DNA of 64,000 nucleotides from Rathayibacter sp. VKM Ac-2759 (GTDB lineage: Bacteria; Actinomycetota; Actinomycetes; Actinomycetales; Microbacteriaceae). The stretch covers positions 1,674,001-1,738,000 of the forward strand of contig NZ_CP047176.1 in NCBI RefSeq assembly GCF_009834225.1, read 5' to 3'. Below are positions 1 through 8,807 of this stretch, in pieces. The notes beneath the pieces are model-generated. The model was not told where the DNA came from. It worked only from the letters and a program-made list of their open reading frames with translations, and did not search any database. The translations under genes and the position numbers were made by a program. Numbering within the stretch: the first letter of the stretch is position 1; every line of letters starts with the position of its first letter.

Positions 1-2
1 CG

Positions 3-1277
3 GACGGCATCCGCCTCGATCCGCCGCCGATGCGGCGGTCGAGCGCACCCGCTCCCGTCGAGGACGAGTCGATCGACGTCGGCACGCTCGGCATCCCGTC
101 GACCCGGCCGGTGGACGTCGCTCCCGCTCCTGCGGACGCGTCCGGCGCCATCCGCCCGGTCTCGGCCGGCTACCCGTCGCGCGACGACGTCTCGGTCCTG
201 CCGGAGGACACGGGGGAGCGTCCGAGGGGCCGCGGCGAGAACCGCGAGTCCGAGCCCGCCGACACCGAGACCGCCCGGGGCGAGACGCGGCGCGACCGGC
301 TGCGGGCCGAGCACGGCGCCGCGGGATCCGGCGCGCCGGAATCGTCCTCGATGCTCACCCCCGACCGCCTCCTCGAGGTCAACCGCAAGACCCGGCCGGC
401 GCCGACCGGAGGCTGGAACCGCTTCGTCTACGGCCTCACCTTCCACGCCGTCAACCTCGGCGACTCCGCCAAGGTGCAGGCCTACAAGGCTCTCGACGAG
501 CGGATCGGCCGCCAGTTCGAGGGCGGGACCCGCTTCGTCCCGGTGATGACGCGCAAGGGCGGGGTCGGCAAGACCACCGTCACGACCCTCCTCGGCATGG
601 CCCTCGCCGACGCGCGCGAGGACCGCATCATCGCGGTCGACGCCAACCCCGACCGCGGCACGCTCGCCGAGCGCGTGCCGAAGCAGACCCGCTCGACCGT
701 CCGCGACGTGGTGAACCGCGCCTCCGGAGTCACCGGGTTCACCGACTTCTCGACCATGGTGTCGCGCGACGAGACCCGTCTCGACGTGCTCGCCTCCGAC
801 ACCGACCCGCAGCTGTCCGAGGCGTTCGACGAGGACGACTACAACGTCGTCGCCGATCTCGTCGAGCGCTTCTACTCGATCATGCTCACCGACTGCGGGA
901 CGGGGATCGTGCACTCGGTCATGCGCCCCACGCTGCAGCGCGCCGACACCGTGGTGATCGTCTCCGGCGGCAGCATCGACGAGGCCCGGCTCGCCTCCGA
1001 GACTCTGACCTGGCTGGACGCCAACGGCCACGGCGACCTGGTCAAGAACGCCGTCGTCGCGCTCAACACGGCGACCGACAGCGCCAGCCTCGTCAAGCTC
1101 GAGGAGATCGAGTCGCACTTCCGGTCGAGGGTGCGCGACATCGTCCGCATACCCTACGACCCCGTGCTGGCCGCCGGCTCCGTCGTGAAGTGGCAGCAGC
1201 TGCGCCCGGCGACCAAGGACGCGGCGCGCCGTCTCGCCGCGCTCGTCGTCGAGGGCATGCCGGTCCGTCGTGCCTGA
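3..1277 (+). CDS. MinD/ParA-like ATPase, EspI-type (5' end open)
   Basis: P-loop ATPase of the MinD/ParA superfamily. Counting from the ATG at 30, the first 110 or so residues are a disordered Pro/Ala/Arg/Glu-rich region, followed by the deviant Walker A KGGVGKTT (K176) and the motif AVDANPDRGTL. That pairing resembles the EspI proteins of type VII (ESX) secretion loci more than chromosome-partitioning ParA. The ATG at 30 has no Shine-Dalgarno and the frame is open to the left edge, so the true start may lie outside the window; I give the frame from base 3. The stop overlaps the GTG of mtr by 8 bases. The family assignment is firm; the ESX link rests on motif resemblance only. Confidence 0.8.
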   Translation, partial: DGIRLDPPPMRRSSAPAPVEDESIDVGTLGIPSTRPVDVAPAPADASGAIRPVSAGYPSRDDVSVLPEDTGERPRGRGENRESEPADTETARGETRRDRLRAEHGAAGSGAPESSSMLTPDRLLEVNRKTRPAPTGGWNRFVYGLTFHAVNLGDSAKVQAYKALDERIGRQFEGGTRFVPVMTRKGGVGKTTVTTLLGMALADAREDRIIAVDANPDRGTLAERVPKQTRSTVRDVVNRASGVTGFTDFSTMVSRDETRLDVLASDTDPQLSEAFDEDDYNVVADLVERFYSIMLTDCGTGIVHSVMRPTLQRADTVVIVSGGSIDEARLASETLTWLDANGHGDLVKNAVVALNTATDSASLVKLEEIESHFRSRVRDIVRIPYDPVLAAGSVVKWQQLRPATKDAARRLAALVVEGMPVRRA

Positions 1278-2736
1278 GGTCCTCGACTCCCGCGGAGTCG
1301 AGGCCGACGGGATCGACGCCCCGCGCTCGTTCGACCTGATCGTCATCGGTGCGGGATCGGGCAACTCGATCGTCGGGCCCGAGTTCGCCGGCCGGCGGGT
1401 CGCCCTCCTCGACGACGGCGAGTGGTTCGGCGGCACCTGCCTCAACGCGGGCTGCATCCCGACCAAGATGTTCGTGCACGTCGCCGACGTGGTGACCGAT
1501 GTCGACCAGGCCGATCCGATCGGGCTGCACGCCTCGGTCGCCCGCCCGAGCTGGCCCGAGGTGCGCGACCGCGTCTTCGGGCGCACCGACTCGATCAGCG
1601 AGGGCGGCCTCGACTACCGCGCGCACCGCTCCGAGAACGTCACCCTCTACCGAGAGAGCTTCGGCTTCGAGTCCCTCGGCGACGGCACGACGCCGCACGT
1701 GCTCGCGAGCGCGAGCGGCACCCGCATCAGCGCGCCGACCGTCGTCGTCGCCGCGGGCTCCCGCCCCCGCCCGCTCCTGGCCGCCTACGATCCCGACCCG
1801 CGGATCCACGACTCCTCGTCGATCATGCGGATCGGCGAGCTCCCGCGGCGGATGGTGATCCTCGGAGGCGGTGCCGTCGCCGTCGAGTTCGCCCACGTGT
1901 TCGCGGCGTTCGGCACCGCGGTGACGATCGCCGTGCGGAGCGACCGCCTCCTCCGCGCGCTCGACGAGGACATCGCCCGGCGCTTCACCGCGCTGGCGCG
2001 CGAGCGCTGGGACGTGCGCACCGGAGTCTCGGCCTCGGGCATCGACGCGGTGGGCGACTCCCTCGTGGTCGCCTTCGACGACGGATCGAGCGTCGAGACG
2101 GACGTCGTGCTGGTCGCCCTCGGACGCGAGCCCAACAGCGACACCGTGGCGGCGGCCTCCGTCGGCATCGACCTGCACGACGACGGCCGCATCGCGGTCG
2201 ACACCGAGCAGCGGGTGCTCTCGGGAGGGCGGCCTGTGCCCGGGATCTTCGCCCTCGGCGACGTCTCGTCCGAGTGGCAGCTCAAGCACGTCGCGAACCA
2301 CGAGGCCAGGATCGTCGCGCACAACCTGCTGCACCCCGCCGAGCTGCTCTCGAACACGCTCTCGCCCGTCCCGTCCGCGATCTTCGCCCACCCGCAGCTC
2401 GCCTACTTCGGCATGACGGCGGCGGAGGCGGCGGAGGCGGGTGTCGAGGCCGTCTCGGTCACGCAGGAGTACGGCTCCACCGCTTACGGCTGGGCCCTCG
2501 AGGACGACTCGAGCGTGTGCACCCTCGTCGTCGGTCTCGACGGCGCACTGCTCGGCGCCCACCTGATGGGGCCGCAGGCGAGTATCCTCATTCAGCCGCT
2601 CGTCCAGGCCGCCAGCGCCGGGGTCGGCATCCGCGGACTCGCCCGCAGCCAGTACTGGCCGCACCCCGCGGCGAGCGAAGTCATCGAGAACGCCCTCCTG
2701 TCGGCGGAGGAGGCCCTGAGGGAGCGCACCACATGA
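1270..2736 (+). CDS. mtr: Mycothione reductase
   Basis: FAD/NADPH disulfide oxidoreductase (488 aa) that reduces oxidised mycothiol, the actinobacterial low-molecular-weight thiol. FAD-binding GAGSGNS lies near residue 27. The redox pair is C57-x4-C62 in [16 protein letters not shown] second nucleotide-binding GGGAVAVEF follows, then FALGDVSS, and the C-terminal [17 protein letters not shown] carries the dimer-interface His-Glu pair. The GSGNS motif, the TKMF extension and the C-terminal sequence distinguish it from lipoamide dehydrogenase and mercuric reductase. The GTG start overlaps the upstream stop; its stop overlaps def as ATGA, so the three genes probably form one transcript. Confidence 0.9.
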   Translation: MPEVLDSRGVEADGIDAPRSFDLIVIGAGSGNSIVGPEFAGRRVALLDDGEWFGGTCLNAGCIPTKMFVHVADVVTDVDQADPIGLHASVARPSWPEVRDRVFGRTDSISEGGLDYRAHRSENVTLYRESFGFESLGDGTTPHVLASASGTRISAPTVVVAAGSRPRPLLAAYDPDPRIHDSSSIMRIGELPRRMVILGGGAVAVEFAHVFAAFGTAVTIAVRSDRLLRALDEDIARRFTALARERWDVRTGVSASGIDAVGDSLVVAFDDGSSVETDVVLVALGREPNSDTVAAASVGIDLHDDGRIAVDTEQRVLSGGRPVPGIFALGDVSSEWQLKHVANHEARIVAHNLLHPAELLSNTLSPVPSAIFAHPQLAYFGMTAAEAAEAGVEAVSVTQEYGSTAYGWALEDDSSVCTLVVGLDGALLGAHLMGPQASILIQPLVQAASAGVGIRGLARSQYWPHPAASEVIENALLSAEEALRERTT

Positions 2737-3224
2737 CCGAACGCCAGATCCGACTCTTCGGGGACCCGGTGCTCAAGACCGTCTCCGACCCGATCGGAGC
2801 GATCGACGACGGCATCCGCGGCCTGGTCGAGGACCTCGTCGACAGCGTCCGGCCCGACGGCCGCGCCGGCGTCGCCGCTCCCCAGATCGGCGTCAACCTC
2901 CGCGCGTTCAGCTACAACGTCGACGGCGTCATCGGCTACATCCTCAACCCCGAGATCGTCGAGCTCAGCGGAGAACCGCAGCCCGTCGACGAGGGCTGCC
3001 TCTCCGTCCCCAACCTCTGGTACCCCGCGATCCGCTACCCGCACGCCAAGGTGCGCGGGACCGACCTCGACGGCAACGAGATCGTCCTCGAGGGCGACGG
3101 CCTGATGGCCCAGGCCCTCCAGCACGAGTGCGACCACCTCGACGGCCGCCTCTACCTGGACCGCCTCTCCAAGGAGGACCGCCGGGCCGCGATGAAGTCC
3201 GTCAGGGCCCAGCCCTGGTTCTGA
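2733..3224 (+). CDS. def: Peptide deformylase
   Basis: Removes the N-formyl group from nascent proteins in the cytoplasm; metal-dependent. All three family motifs are present: GVAAPQIG (residues 46-53), EGCLSVP with metal ligand C89, and QHECDHLDG with H131, E132 and H135. At 163 aa it is slightly shorter than E. coli Def, as is common in actinobacteria. The ATG is embedded in the mtr stop (ATGA), indicating translational coupling. A symmetrical hairpin lies 16 bp after the stop, between def and the convergent fadD. Confidence 0.95.
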   Translation: MTERQIRLFGDPVLKTVSDPIGAIDDGIRGLVEDLVDSVRPDGRAGVAAPQIGVNLRAFSYNVDGVIGYILNPEIVELSGEPQPVDEGCLSVPNLWYPAIRYPHAKVRGTDLDGNEIVLEGDGLMAQALQHECDHLDGRLYLDRLSKEDRRAAMKSVRAQPWF

Positions 3225-3240
3225 GTCCGCATGCCTTCTT

Positions 3241-3261
3241 CTGAGCCGGAGGCCGGCTCAG
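3241..3261. terminator. Hairpin between convergent def and fadD
   Basis: Inverted repeat with a 9-bp arm (3241-3249 with 3253-3261) and a very short loop, lying in the 76-bp gap between two convergent genes. There is no T-run on either side, so it would be a GC-only terminator or 3'-end stabiliser usable from both directions. Confidence 0.5.
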
Positions 3262-3300
3262 CGCGGCGCCGCCCCCGGACGTCGGGAGCCCACGCCGCAC

Positions 3301-5124
3301 CTATCGGAGCGAGATGCCTTCGGTAGCCGGCGCCGCCGAGTACACCGCCGCGATGGTGTCCGCGTAGTCGGCGAGGATCACGCTGCGCTTGATGCTCATC
3401 TTCGGGGTGAGGTGTCCGCTCGCCTCGGTGAACTCGGTGGGCAGGATGACGAACTTGCGGATCGACTCCGCGCGGGACACGGTCGCGTTGGCGGCGTCGA
3501 CGGCGCGCTGCACCTCGGCGAGGACCGCCGGGTTCACGGCCGCGTCCTCGAGCGAGAGGCTCGAGCTCTGTCCGTTGTTGCCGAGCCACGTCGGCAGCAT
3601 CTCGGGGTCGAGAGTGATCAGCGCGGCGATGAACGGCCGCTGGTCGCCCACGACGACGACCTGCCCCACGAGCGGGTTCGCGCGGATCGGATCCTCGAGG
3701 GCGGCCGGGGCGACGTTCTTGCCGCCGGCGGTGACGATGATCTCCTTCTTGCGCCCGGTGACGCGGAGATAGCCGTCCTCGTCGAGCGTCCCGAGGTCGC
3801 CGGTGCGGAACCACTCGCCGTCGAAGGCCTCGGCCGTCGCCGCCTCGTTGTTCCAGTAGCCACCGAACACGTCGATCCCGCGCACCTGGATCTCGCCGTC
3901 GTCCGCGATGCGGATCGACACTCCGGGCATCGCCGGGCCGACGGTGCCGATCTTGAAGCGCTCGGTGCGGTTGACGCTCGCGGGCGCCGTGGTCTCGGTG
4001 AGGCCGTAGCCCTCGAGGATCTTGATCCCGAGGCTGTGGAAGAAGTGGCCCAGGCGGTCGCCCAGCGGAGCGGATCCCGACACGGCGAAGCGCACGTTGC
4101 CGCCCATCGCCGTCCGCAGCTTCGAGTAGACGAGACGGTCGAAGAGGAGGAACTGCAGCTTGAGCGCGAGCGGGACCGATCCGGCCTCCACCGCGATCGA
4201 GTGGGCCACGGCGACATCGGCCGCCCGCCGGAAGATCTTGCCCTTGCCACCCGCCTCGGCCTTCTGCTCGGCGGAGTTGTACACCTTCTCGAAGACCCGC
4301 GGCACGGCCAGGAGGAAGGTCGGCTTGAACGATCCGAGCGAGGGCAGCAGCTGCTTGGTGTCGGCCTGGTGCCCGACCTTCACTCCGCCGTGCACGCAGA
4401 GGATCGAGATGAAGCGGGCGAAGACGTGGGCCGTCGTGATGAAGAGCAGCGTGGAGGCGCCGGGCTGGTGGATCAGCTCGGTCAGCGCGACCGCCGAGTT
4501 CCGGCTCAGCTCGACGAAGTTCGAGTGGCGGATGATGCAGCCCTTGGGGCGGCCGGTGGACCCGGAGGTGTAGATGATCGTCGCGATGTCGGAGCCCGTG
4601 GCGAGCGAGCGTCGGCGCTCGATCTCGGCGTCCGGGACGTCGACTCCGCGCCGCGCGAGCTTGTCGAGGTCGCCCAGTCCGATCTGCCAGGCGGTCCGCA
4701 CCTCGGGCAGGTCGGCGCGGACCTCGTCGAAGCGGGCGAAGTGGTCGGCCGTCTCGACGATGACGGCGTGGGCTCCGGAGTCGGCCAGGTTCCACTGCAC
4801 CTGCGCGGGGGAGGAGGTCTCGTAGACCGGCACCAGGACGCCGCCCGCGAACCAGACGGCGAAGTCGATCAGCGTCCACTCGTACCGGGTCTTGCAGATC
4901 AGCCCGATCTTCTCGCCCGGCTCGATGCCCGAGGCGACGAAGCCCTTGGCGAGCGCGACCACCTGGTCGAGGAACTGCTGAGCGGTGACATCGCGCCAGC
5001 CGTCGCCGTCGGGGAGGGCGAAGAGGGGGCGGTCCGGACTCTCGCGCACGCGGTCGAGCAGCAGCGCCGTCGTGTTCGCATGCGGGTCTGCGGCCACCAC
5101 GAGGGGGGAATCGAACTGTTCCAC
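3301..5124 (-). CDS. fadD: Long-chain acyl-CoA synthetase (AMP-binding)
   Basis: ANL-superfamily adenylating enzyme (607 aa) that activates fatty acids to acyl-CoA through an acyl-adenylate. The P-loop YTSGSTGRPKG, the GYGLTET motif, the hinge-region GEWFRTGD and the C-terminal GRKKEIIVTAGGKNVAP are all in the expected order. Length and motifs fit the FadD15-type long-chain ligases of actinobacteria. The GTG start is preceded by a good Shine-Dalgarno (AAGGAG, 6 nt upstream). It is convergent with def and divergent from the glucokinase gene. In M. tuberculosis fadD15 lies in the same wider neighbourhood (aroG, pknL). Chain-length specificity cannot be read from the sequence. Confidence 0.9.
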   Translation of the reverse strand: MEQFDSPLVVAADPHANTTALLLDRVRESPDRPLFALPDGDGWRDVTAQQFLDQVVALAKGFVASGIEPGEKIGLICKTRYEWTLIDFAVWFAGGVLVPVYETSSPAQVQWNLADSGAHAVIVETADHFARFDEVRADLPEVRTAWQIGLGDLDKLARRGVDVPDAEIERRRSLATGSDIATIIYTSGSTGRPKGCIIRHSNFVELSRNSAVALTELIHQPGASTLLFITTAHVFARFISILCVHGGVKVGHQADTKQLLPSLGSFKPTFLLAVPRVFEKVYNSAEQKAEAGGKGKIFRRAADVAVAHSIAVEAGSVPLALKLQFLLFDRLVYSKLRTAMGGNVRFAVSGSAPLGDRLGHFFHSLGIKILEGYGLTETTAPASVNRTERFKIGTVGPAMPGVSIRIADDGEIQVRGIDVFGGYWNNEAATAEAFDGEWFRTGDLGTLDEDGYLRVTGRKKEIIVTAGGKNVAPAALEDPIRANPLVGQVVVVGDQRPFIAALITLDPEMLPTWLGNNGQSSSLSLEDAAVNPAVLAEVQRAVDAANATVSRAESIRKFVILPTEFTEASGHLTPKMSIKRSVILADYADTIAAVYSAAPATEGISLR

Positions 5125-5285
5125 GGCAACTCCTTCGTAACCTGAACGAACGTCGGCTCCAGCCTACCTGCGGAGCCGAAGCTGTACATCCACTCAGGCT
5201 GTGCGTCACGGTCGCGCTCGTGGACGGCGGCGGCCCTGCTCCTCCGACACGATCACCCGACCGCTTCGGGGCGTCACCCGGTCAC

Positions 5286-5291
5286 TACACT
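5286..5291 (+). promoter_or_regulatory. Candidate -10 box (TACACT) for the glucokinase gene
   Basis: TACACT lies 70 bases upstream of the chosen GTG at 5362, in the divergent gap with fadD. The same hexamer occurs before the DUF3040 gene and before murC. No convincing -35 is visible. Confidence 0.35.
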
Positions 5292-5361
5292 CGTTGTGGT
5301 CGCCGAACGAGGCGGATCGACGGCGCTCCGGCGTCGACGGGGCGAGGGAAGGGCGGTTCGC

Positions 5362-6321
5362 GTGCACGCGATCGGTATCGACATCGGCGGCACGAAGATC
5401 GCGGGAGCGCTCGTCGACGAGTTCGGGGGGATCCTCCGGGAGGACCGCCAGCCGACGCCCGCCGGTCATCCCGAGCTCATCGTCGACGTGGTGGTCGAGA
5501 TGGTCGAGCGACTGCGCGAGGGTCTGCCGGCCGGCGACGTCGCGGCCGTCGGTGTCGCGGCCGCCGGCTTCATCGACGCCTCGCAGTCGATCGTCTACTA
5601 CGCCCCCAACATCAACTGGCGCAACGAGCCGTTCCGCGAGAAGCTCTCGGCCCGGATCGACCTGCCGATCATCATCGAGAACGACGCGAACGCGGCCGGG
5701 TGGGCCGAGTTCCGCTACGGCTCCGGCCGCCTCGTCAGCGACATGCTCATGCTGACCATCGGCACCGGGGTCGGCGGCGCGATCGTCATCAACGACCGCC
5801 TCCTGCGCGGCGGCTTCGGCGCCGCCGCCGAGATCGGCCACATGCGGGTCGTCCCCGGCGGCCTGCCGTGCGGCTGCGGCGCCCGCGGCTGCATCGAGCA
5901 GTACGGCTCCGGGCGGGCCCTGCAGCGCTTCGCCGGCGAGCTGGCCGACGCCGGCGGCATCGGGCAGGGCATCGCCGACGCGCGCACCCGCAACGGCGGC
6001 ACGCTCGACGGCCGCGTCATCTCGGAGCTCATCACGAGCGGCGACCTCGGGGCCCTCGCGGCGCTGCGCCAGCTCGGCCACTGGCTCGGCGAGGCCGCGG
6101 CCAGCCTGAGTGCCGTGCTCGACCCCCAGATGTTCGTGATCGGAGGCGGAGTCGCGCAGGCGGGCGACCTCCTGCTCGACCCGATCCGTCAGGCCTATCT
6201 CGACAACCTGCCCGCCCGGGGCTACCACCCCGAGCCGGAGTTCCGGATCGCGGAGCTGGTGAACGACGCAGGCGTCGTGGGGGCGGCCGACCTGGCCCGC
6301 CTGCACGCCAGCACCCTCTGA
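5362..6321 (+). CDS. ROK-family glucokinase
   Basis: Sugar kinase of the ROK family (319 aa), probably phosphorylating glucose to glucose-6-phosphate with ATP or polyphosphate. It opens with the phosphate-binding GIDIGGTKIAGAL, then LTIGTGVGGAIV, the zinc-binding CGCGARGCIEQYGSG (three Cys) and a C-terminal VIGGGVAQAG. I chose the GTG at 5362 because GAGGGAAGG sits about 10 nt upstream and the start gives the usual family length; a GTG at 5296 in the same frame would add an Arg-rich 22-residue tail with no ribosome site. No DNA-binding domain is present, so it is an enzyme and not a ROK repressor. Confidence 0.87.
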   Translation: MHAIGIDIGGTKIAGALVDEFGGILREDRQPTPAGHPELIVDVVVEMVERLREGLPAGDVAAVGVAAAGFIDASQSIVYYAPNINWRNEPFREKLSARIDLPIIIENDANAAGWAEFRYGSGRLVSDMLMLTIGTGVGGAIVINDRLLRGGFGAAAEIGHMRVVPGGLPCGCGARGCIEQYGSGRALQRFAGELADAGGIGQGIADARTRNGGTLDGRVISELITSGDLGALAALRQLGHWLGEAAASLSAVLDPQMFVIGGGVAQAGDLLLDPIRQAYLDNLPARGYHPEPEFRIAELVNDAGVVGAADLARLHASTL

Positions 6322-6368
6322 GCGCCGCTCGAGATGCTGCACCGACAGATTCGCTGAGGAGTCGACCG

Positions 6369-7058
6369 TTGTTCTACTGGTTCATGAAGCACATCGTCGC
6401 GGGACCCCTCCTGAAGACGATCTTCCGCCCCTGGGTGGTCGGCGCCGACCGCGTCCCGCCGACGGGAGGCGTGATCCTCGCGAGCAACCACCTCTCGTTC
6501 ATCGACTCCGTCTTCCTGCCACTGGTGATCGAGCGCAACATGGTGTTCCTCGCCAAGAGCGACTACTTCACCGGCAGGGGCCTCAAGGGCTGGGCGACGA
6601 AGATGTTCTTCACGGCGACGGGGATGCTGCCGATCGACCGCTCGGGCGGCAAGGCGTCGGAGGCGTCGCTCAACACGGGCCTGCGCGTCCTCTCGCGCGG
6701 CGAGGCGCTCGGCATCTACCCGGAGGGCACCCGCAGTCCCGACGGGCGCATGTACCGCGGCCGCACCGGAGTCGCCCGCATGGTCCTCGAGGCGCGGGTC
6801 CCCGTGATCCCCGTCGCGATGATCGACACCGCGCGGATCATGCCCATCGGCAGCCGCCTCCCCAAGCTCGGCCGCATCGGGATCGTCTTCGGCGAGCCGC
6901 TCGACTTCAGCCGCTTCGAGGGCATGGAGGGCGACCGGTTCATCCTGCGCTCGATCACCGACGAGATCATGTACGAGCTGCTCGCCCTCAGCGGTCAGGA
7001 GTACCTCGACGTCTACGCCACGTCGGTCAAGGAGAAGCGCGCGGCGCTCACCCGCTGA
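6369..7058 (+). CDS. 1-acylglycerol-3-phosphate acyltransferase-like protein
   Basis: PlsC-family acyltransferase (229 aa), expected to acylate lysophosphatidate at the inner membrane face. The catalytic NHLSFIDS (NHx4D) lies near residue 41; the substrate-binding YPEGTRSPDG and a later PVIPVAM follow as in the family. The TTG at 6369 is favoured because GAGGAG sits 7 nt upstream and it retains the LFYWFMKHI N-terminus typical of actinobacterial members; the next ATG (6384) would cut into that segment. It follows the glucokinase gene by 47 bp and may be co-transcribed. Exact acyl acceptor unknown. Confidence 0.85.
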   Translation: MFYWFMKHIVAGPLLKTIFRPWVVGADRVPPTGGVILASNHLSFIDSVFLPLVIERNMVFLAKSDYFTGRGLKGWATKMFFTATGMLPIDRSGGKASEASLNTGLRVLSRGEALGIYPEGTRSPDGRMYRGRTGVARMVLEARVPVIPVAMIDTARIMPIGSRLPKLGRIGIVFGEPLDFSRFEGMEGDRFILRSITDEIMYELLALSGQEYLDVYATSVKEKRAALTR

Positions 7059-7109
7059 GCACGCGCCGAGCGCTCCGGCCGACGCCCGGGGGAGCCCCTC
7101 GCGAGGCGA

Positions 7110-7115
7110 TAAGCT
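7110..7115 (+). promoter_or_regulatory. Candidate -10 box (TAAGCT) for aroG
   Basis: TAAGCT, fitting the TAnnnT pattern seen before many genes here, lies 72 bases upstream of the DAHP synthase GTG in a 129-bp gap. No clear -35. Low confidence. Confidence 0.3.
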
Positions 7116-7187
7116 CGTCAACCGCTGCCGTCCGTCCGGACGGCCGTATCCTGCGCCCCGCGCGCCCGTCAGAACCAGGACACCCTC

Positions 7188-8561
7188 GTGGTCATCGATC
7201 CGAACGAACCGTACGTCCAAGCCGCCCCCTCCGTGGTCGCCGGCCTGGACTATTGGCGCGAGCTCGAGATCAAGCAGCAGCCGCAGTGGCCCGACGCCGA
7301 CGCGGTGAAGGCGGCGTCCGCCGAGGTCGCGGGGCTGCCTCCGCTGGTCTTCGCGGGCGAGGTCGACCAGCTGCGCGAGCGCCTCGGCAACGCGGCCCGC
7401 GGAGAGGCGTTCCTCCTGCAGGGCGGCGACTGCGCCGAGACCTTCGCCGGCGCCACCGCCGACCAGATCCGCAACCGCGTCAAGACGGTGCTGCAGATGG
7501 CGGTCGTCCTCACCTACGGCGCGAGCATGCCCGTCATCAAGATGGGGCGCATGGCCGGCCAGTTCGCCAAGCCGCGCTCGAGCGATCTCGAGACGCGCGG
7601 CGACGTGACCCTGCCCGCGTACCGCGGCGACATCGTGAACGGCTACGAGTTCACTCCGGAGTCGCGCACCGCCGACCCGCGCCGCATCGTGCAGGGCTAC
7701 CACACGGCCGCGTCGACGCTGAACCTGATCCGCGCGTTCACCCAGGGCGGCTTCGCCGATCTGCGCCTCGTGCACTACTGGAACAAGGGCTTCACCGAGA
7801 ACCCGCAGAACCAGCGCTACGAGCAGCTCGCCCGCGAGATCGACCGCGCGGTGAAGTTCATGGTCGCGTGCGGCGCCGACTTCGAGGGGATGAAGCGCAC
7901 CGAGTTCTACACCGGCCACGAGGGCCTGCTCATGGACTACGAGCGCCCCATGACGCGGATCGACTCGCGCACCGGCACGCCCTACAACACGTCGAGCCAC
8001 TTCATCTGGATCGGCGAGCGGACCCGCGAGCTCGACGGCGCGCACGTCGACTTCCTGTCGCGCGTCCGCAACCCGATCGGCGTGAAGCTCGGCCCCTCGA
8101 CGACACCCGAGACGATGCTCGAGCTGATCGAGAAGCTCGACCCGGACCGCGAGCCCGGCCGCCTCACCTTCATCACGCGGATGGGCGCGGGGAAGATCCG
8201 CGACGCCCTCCCGCCGCTGCTCGAGGCGGTCAAGCGGAGCGACGCACTGCCGCTCTGGGTCACCGACCCGATGCACGGCAACGGCCTCACGACGCCCACC
8301 GGCTACAAGACCCGTCGTTTCGACGACGTCGTCGACGAGGTCAAGGGCTTCTTCGAGGCGCACCGCGCCGTGGGAACGCACCCCGGCGGCATCCACGTCG
8401 AGCTCACCGGCGACGACGTCACCGAGTGCCTCGGCGGCTCCGAGCAGATCGACGAGGCCGACCTCGCCACCCGCTACGAGTCGGTCTGCGACCCGCGCCT
8501 CAACCACATGCAGTCGCTGGAGCTCGCGTTCCTCGTCGCGGAGGAGCTGCGGCAGCGCTGA
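7188..8561 (+). CDS. aroG: 3-deoxy-7-phosphoheptulonate synthase, class II
   Basis: First enzyme of aromatic amino-acid biosynthesis (457 aa): condenses phosphoenolpyruvate and erythrose-4-phosphate to DAHP. It is of the class II (plant/actinobacterial) type: LLQGGDCAETF with the metal-ligand Cys, MGRMAGQFAKPRS, RPMTRID, and late motifs TDPMHGNG and GIHVELTGDDVTEC. The GTG start has AGGA 7 nt upstream. The gene ends 38 bp before a strong hairpin that opens the repeat-filled gap towards the convergent kinase gene. In M. tuberculosis aroG (Rv2178c) also neighbours pknL. Confidence 0.95.
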   Translation: MVIDPNEPYVQAAPSVVAGLDYWRELEIKQQPQWPDADAVKAASAEVAGLPPLVFAGEVDQLRERLGNAARGEAFLLQGGDCAETFAGATADQIRNRVKTVLQMAVVLTYGASMPVIKMGRMAGQFAKPRSSDLETRGDVTLPAYRGDIVNGYEFTPESRTADPRRIVQGYHTAASTLNLIRAFTQGGFADLRLVHYWNKGFTENPQNQRYEQLAREIDRAVKFMVACGADFEGMKRTEFYTGHEGLLMDYERPMTRIDSRTGTPYNTSSHFIWIGERTRELDGAHVDFLSRVRNPIGVKLGPSTTPETMLELIEKLDPDREPGRLTFITRMGAGKIRDALPPLLEAVKRSDALPLWVTDPMHGNGLTTPTGYKTRRFDDVVDEVKGFFEAHRAVGTHPGGIHVELTGDDVTECLGGSEQIDEADLATRYESVCDPRLNHMQSLELAFLVAEELRQR

Positions 8562-8598
8562 GCGCTGCCGTAGCGCCTCCGCGACGAGGGTGCCATTC

Positions 8599-8628
8599 GG
8601 TGAGGGGGGCGCGAGCGCTCCCCTCACC
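8599..8628 (+). terminator. Hairpin terminator after aroG
   Basis: Nine-base perfect arms (8599-8607 and 8620-8628) continue into a GC-rich upper stem closed by a CGAG tetraloop. No T-run follows; instead the conserved dispersed element at 8630 begins immediately. Confidence 0.65.
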
Positions 8629-8629
8629 G

Positions 8630-8716
8630 CGGTCGGCTCCCAGCGTGGTTGCGTCCCGGAGAGCGTCCCGCGTTCGGCTAGGGCGAATCGCGGTCACGCG
8701 ATTCACCCGTTCGCCT
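8630..8716 (+). repeat. 3'-end composite element, copy A
   Basis: Begins CGGTCGGCTC directly after the aroG hairpin, passes through conserved blocks GTGGTTGCG and GAGAGCGT, then TTCGGCTAGGG and the palindrome GAATCGC-6nt-GCGATTC (8685-8691/8698-8704), and ends CCCGTTCGCCT. Four more copies are at 9876-9965, 10006-10092, 38039-38126 and 41739-41820. Confidence 0.8.
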
Positions 8717-8807
8717 GAGACGGGGTCGGCTGGTCGGGCGGCGGCGTGTCCGAACGTTGTGGCGTCCGACGCTGGACGTCCGGCCCGCGTGACGCTCGCT
8801 GCCGGCC

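Noticed and set aside
1422..3224. 600-codon plus frame covering mtr and def
   Set aside because: Only its last 163 codons (def) are real; the rest is an out-of-frame reading of mtr, rich in Arg and without motifs.
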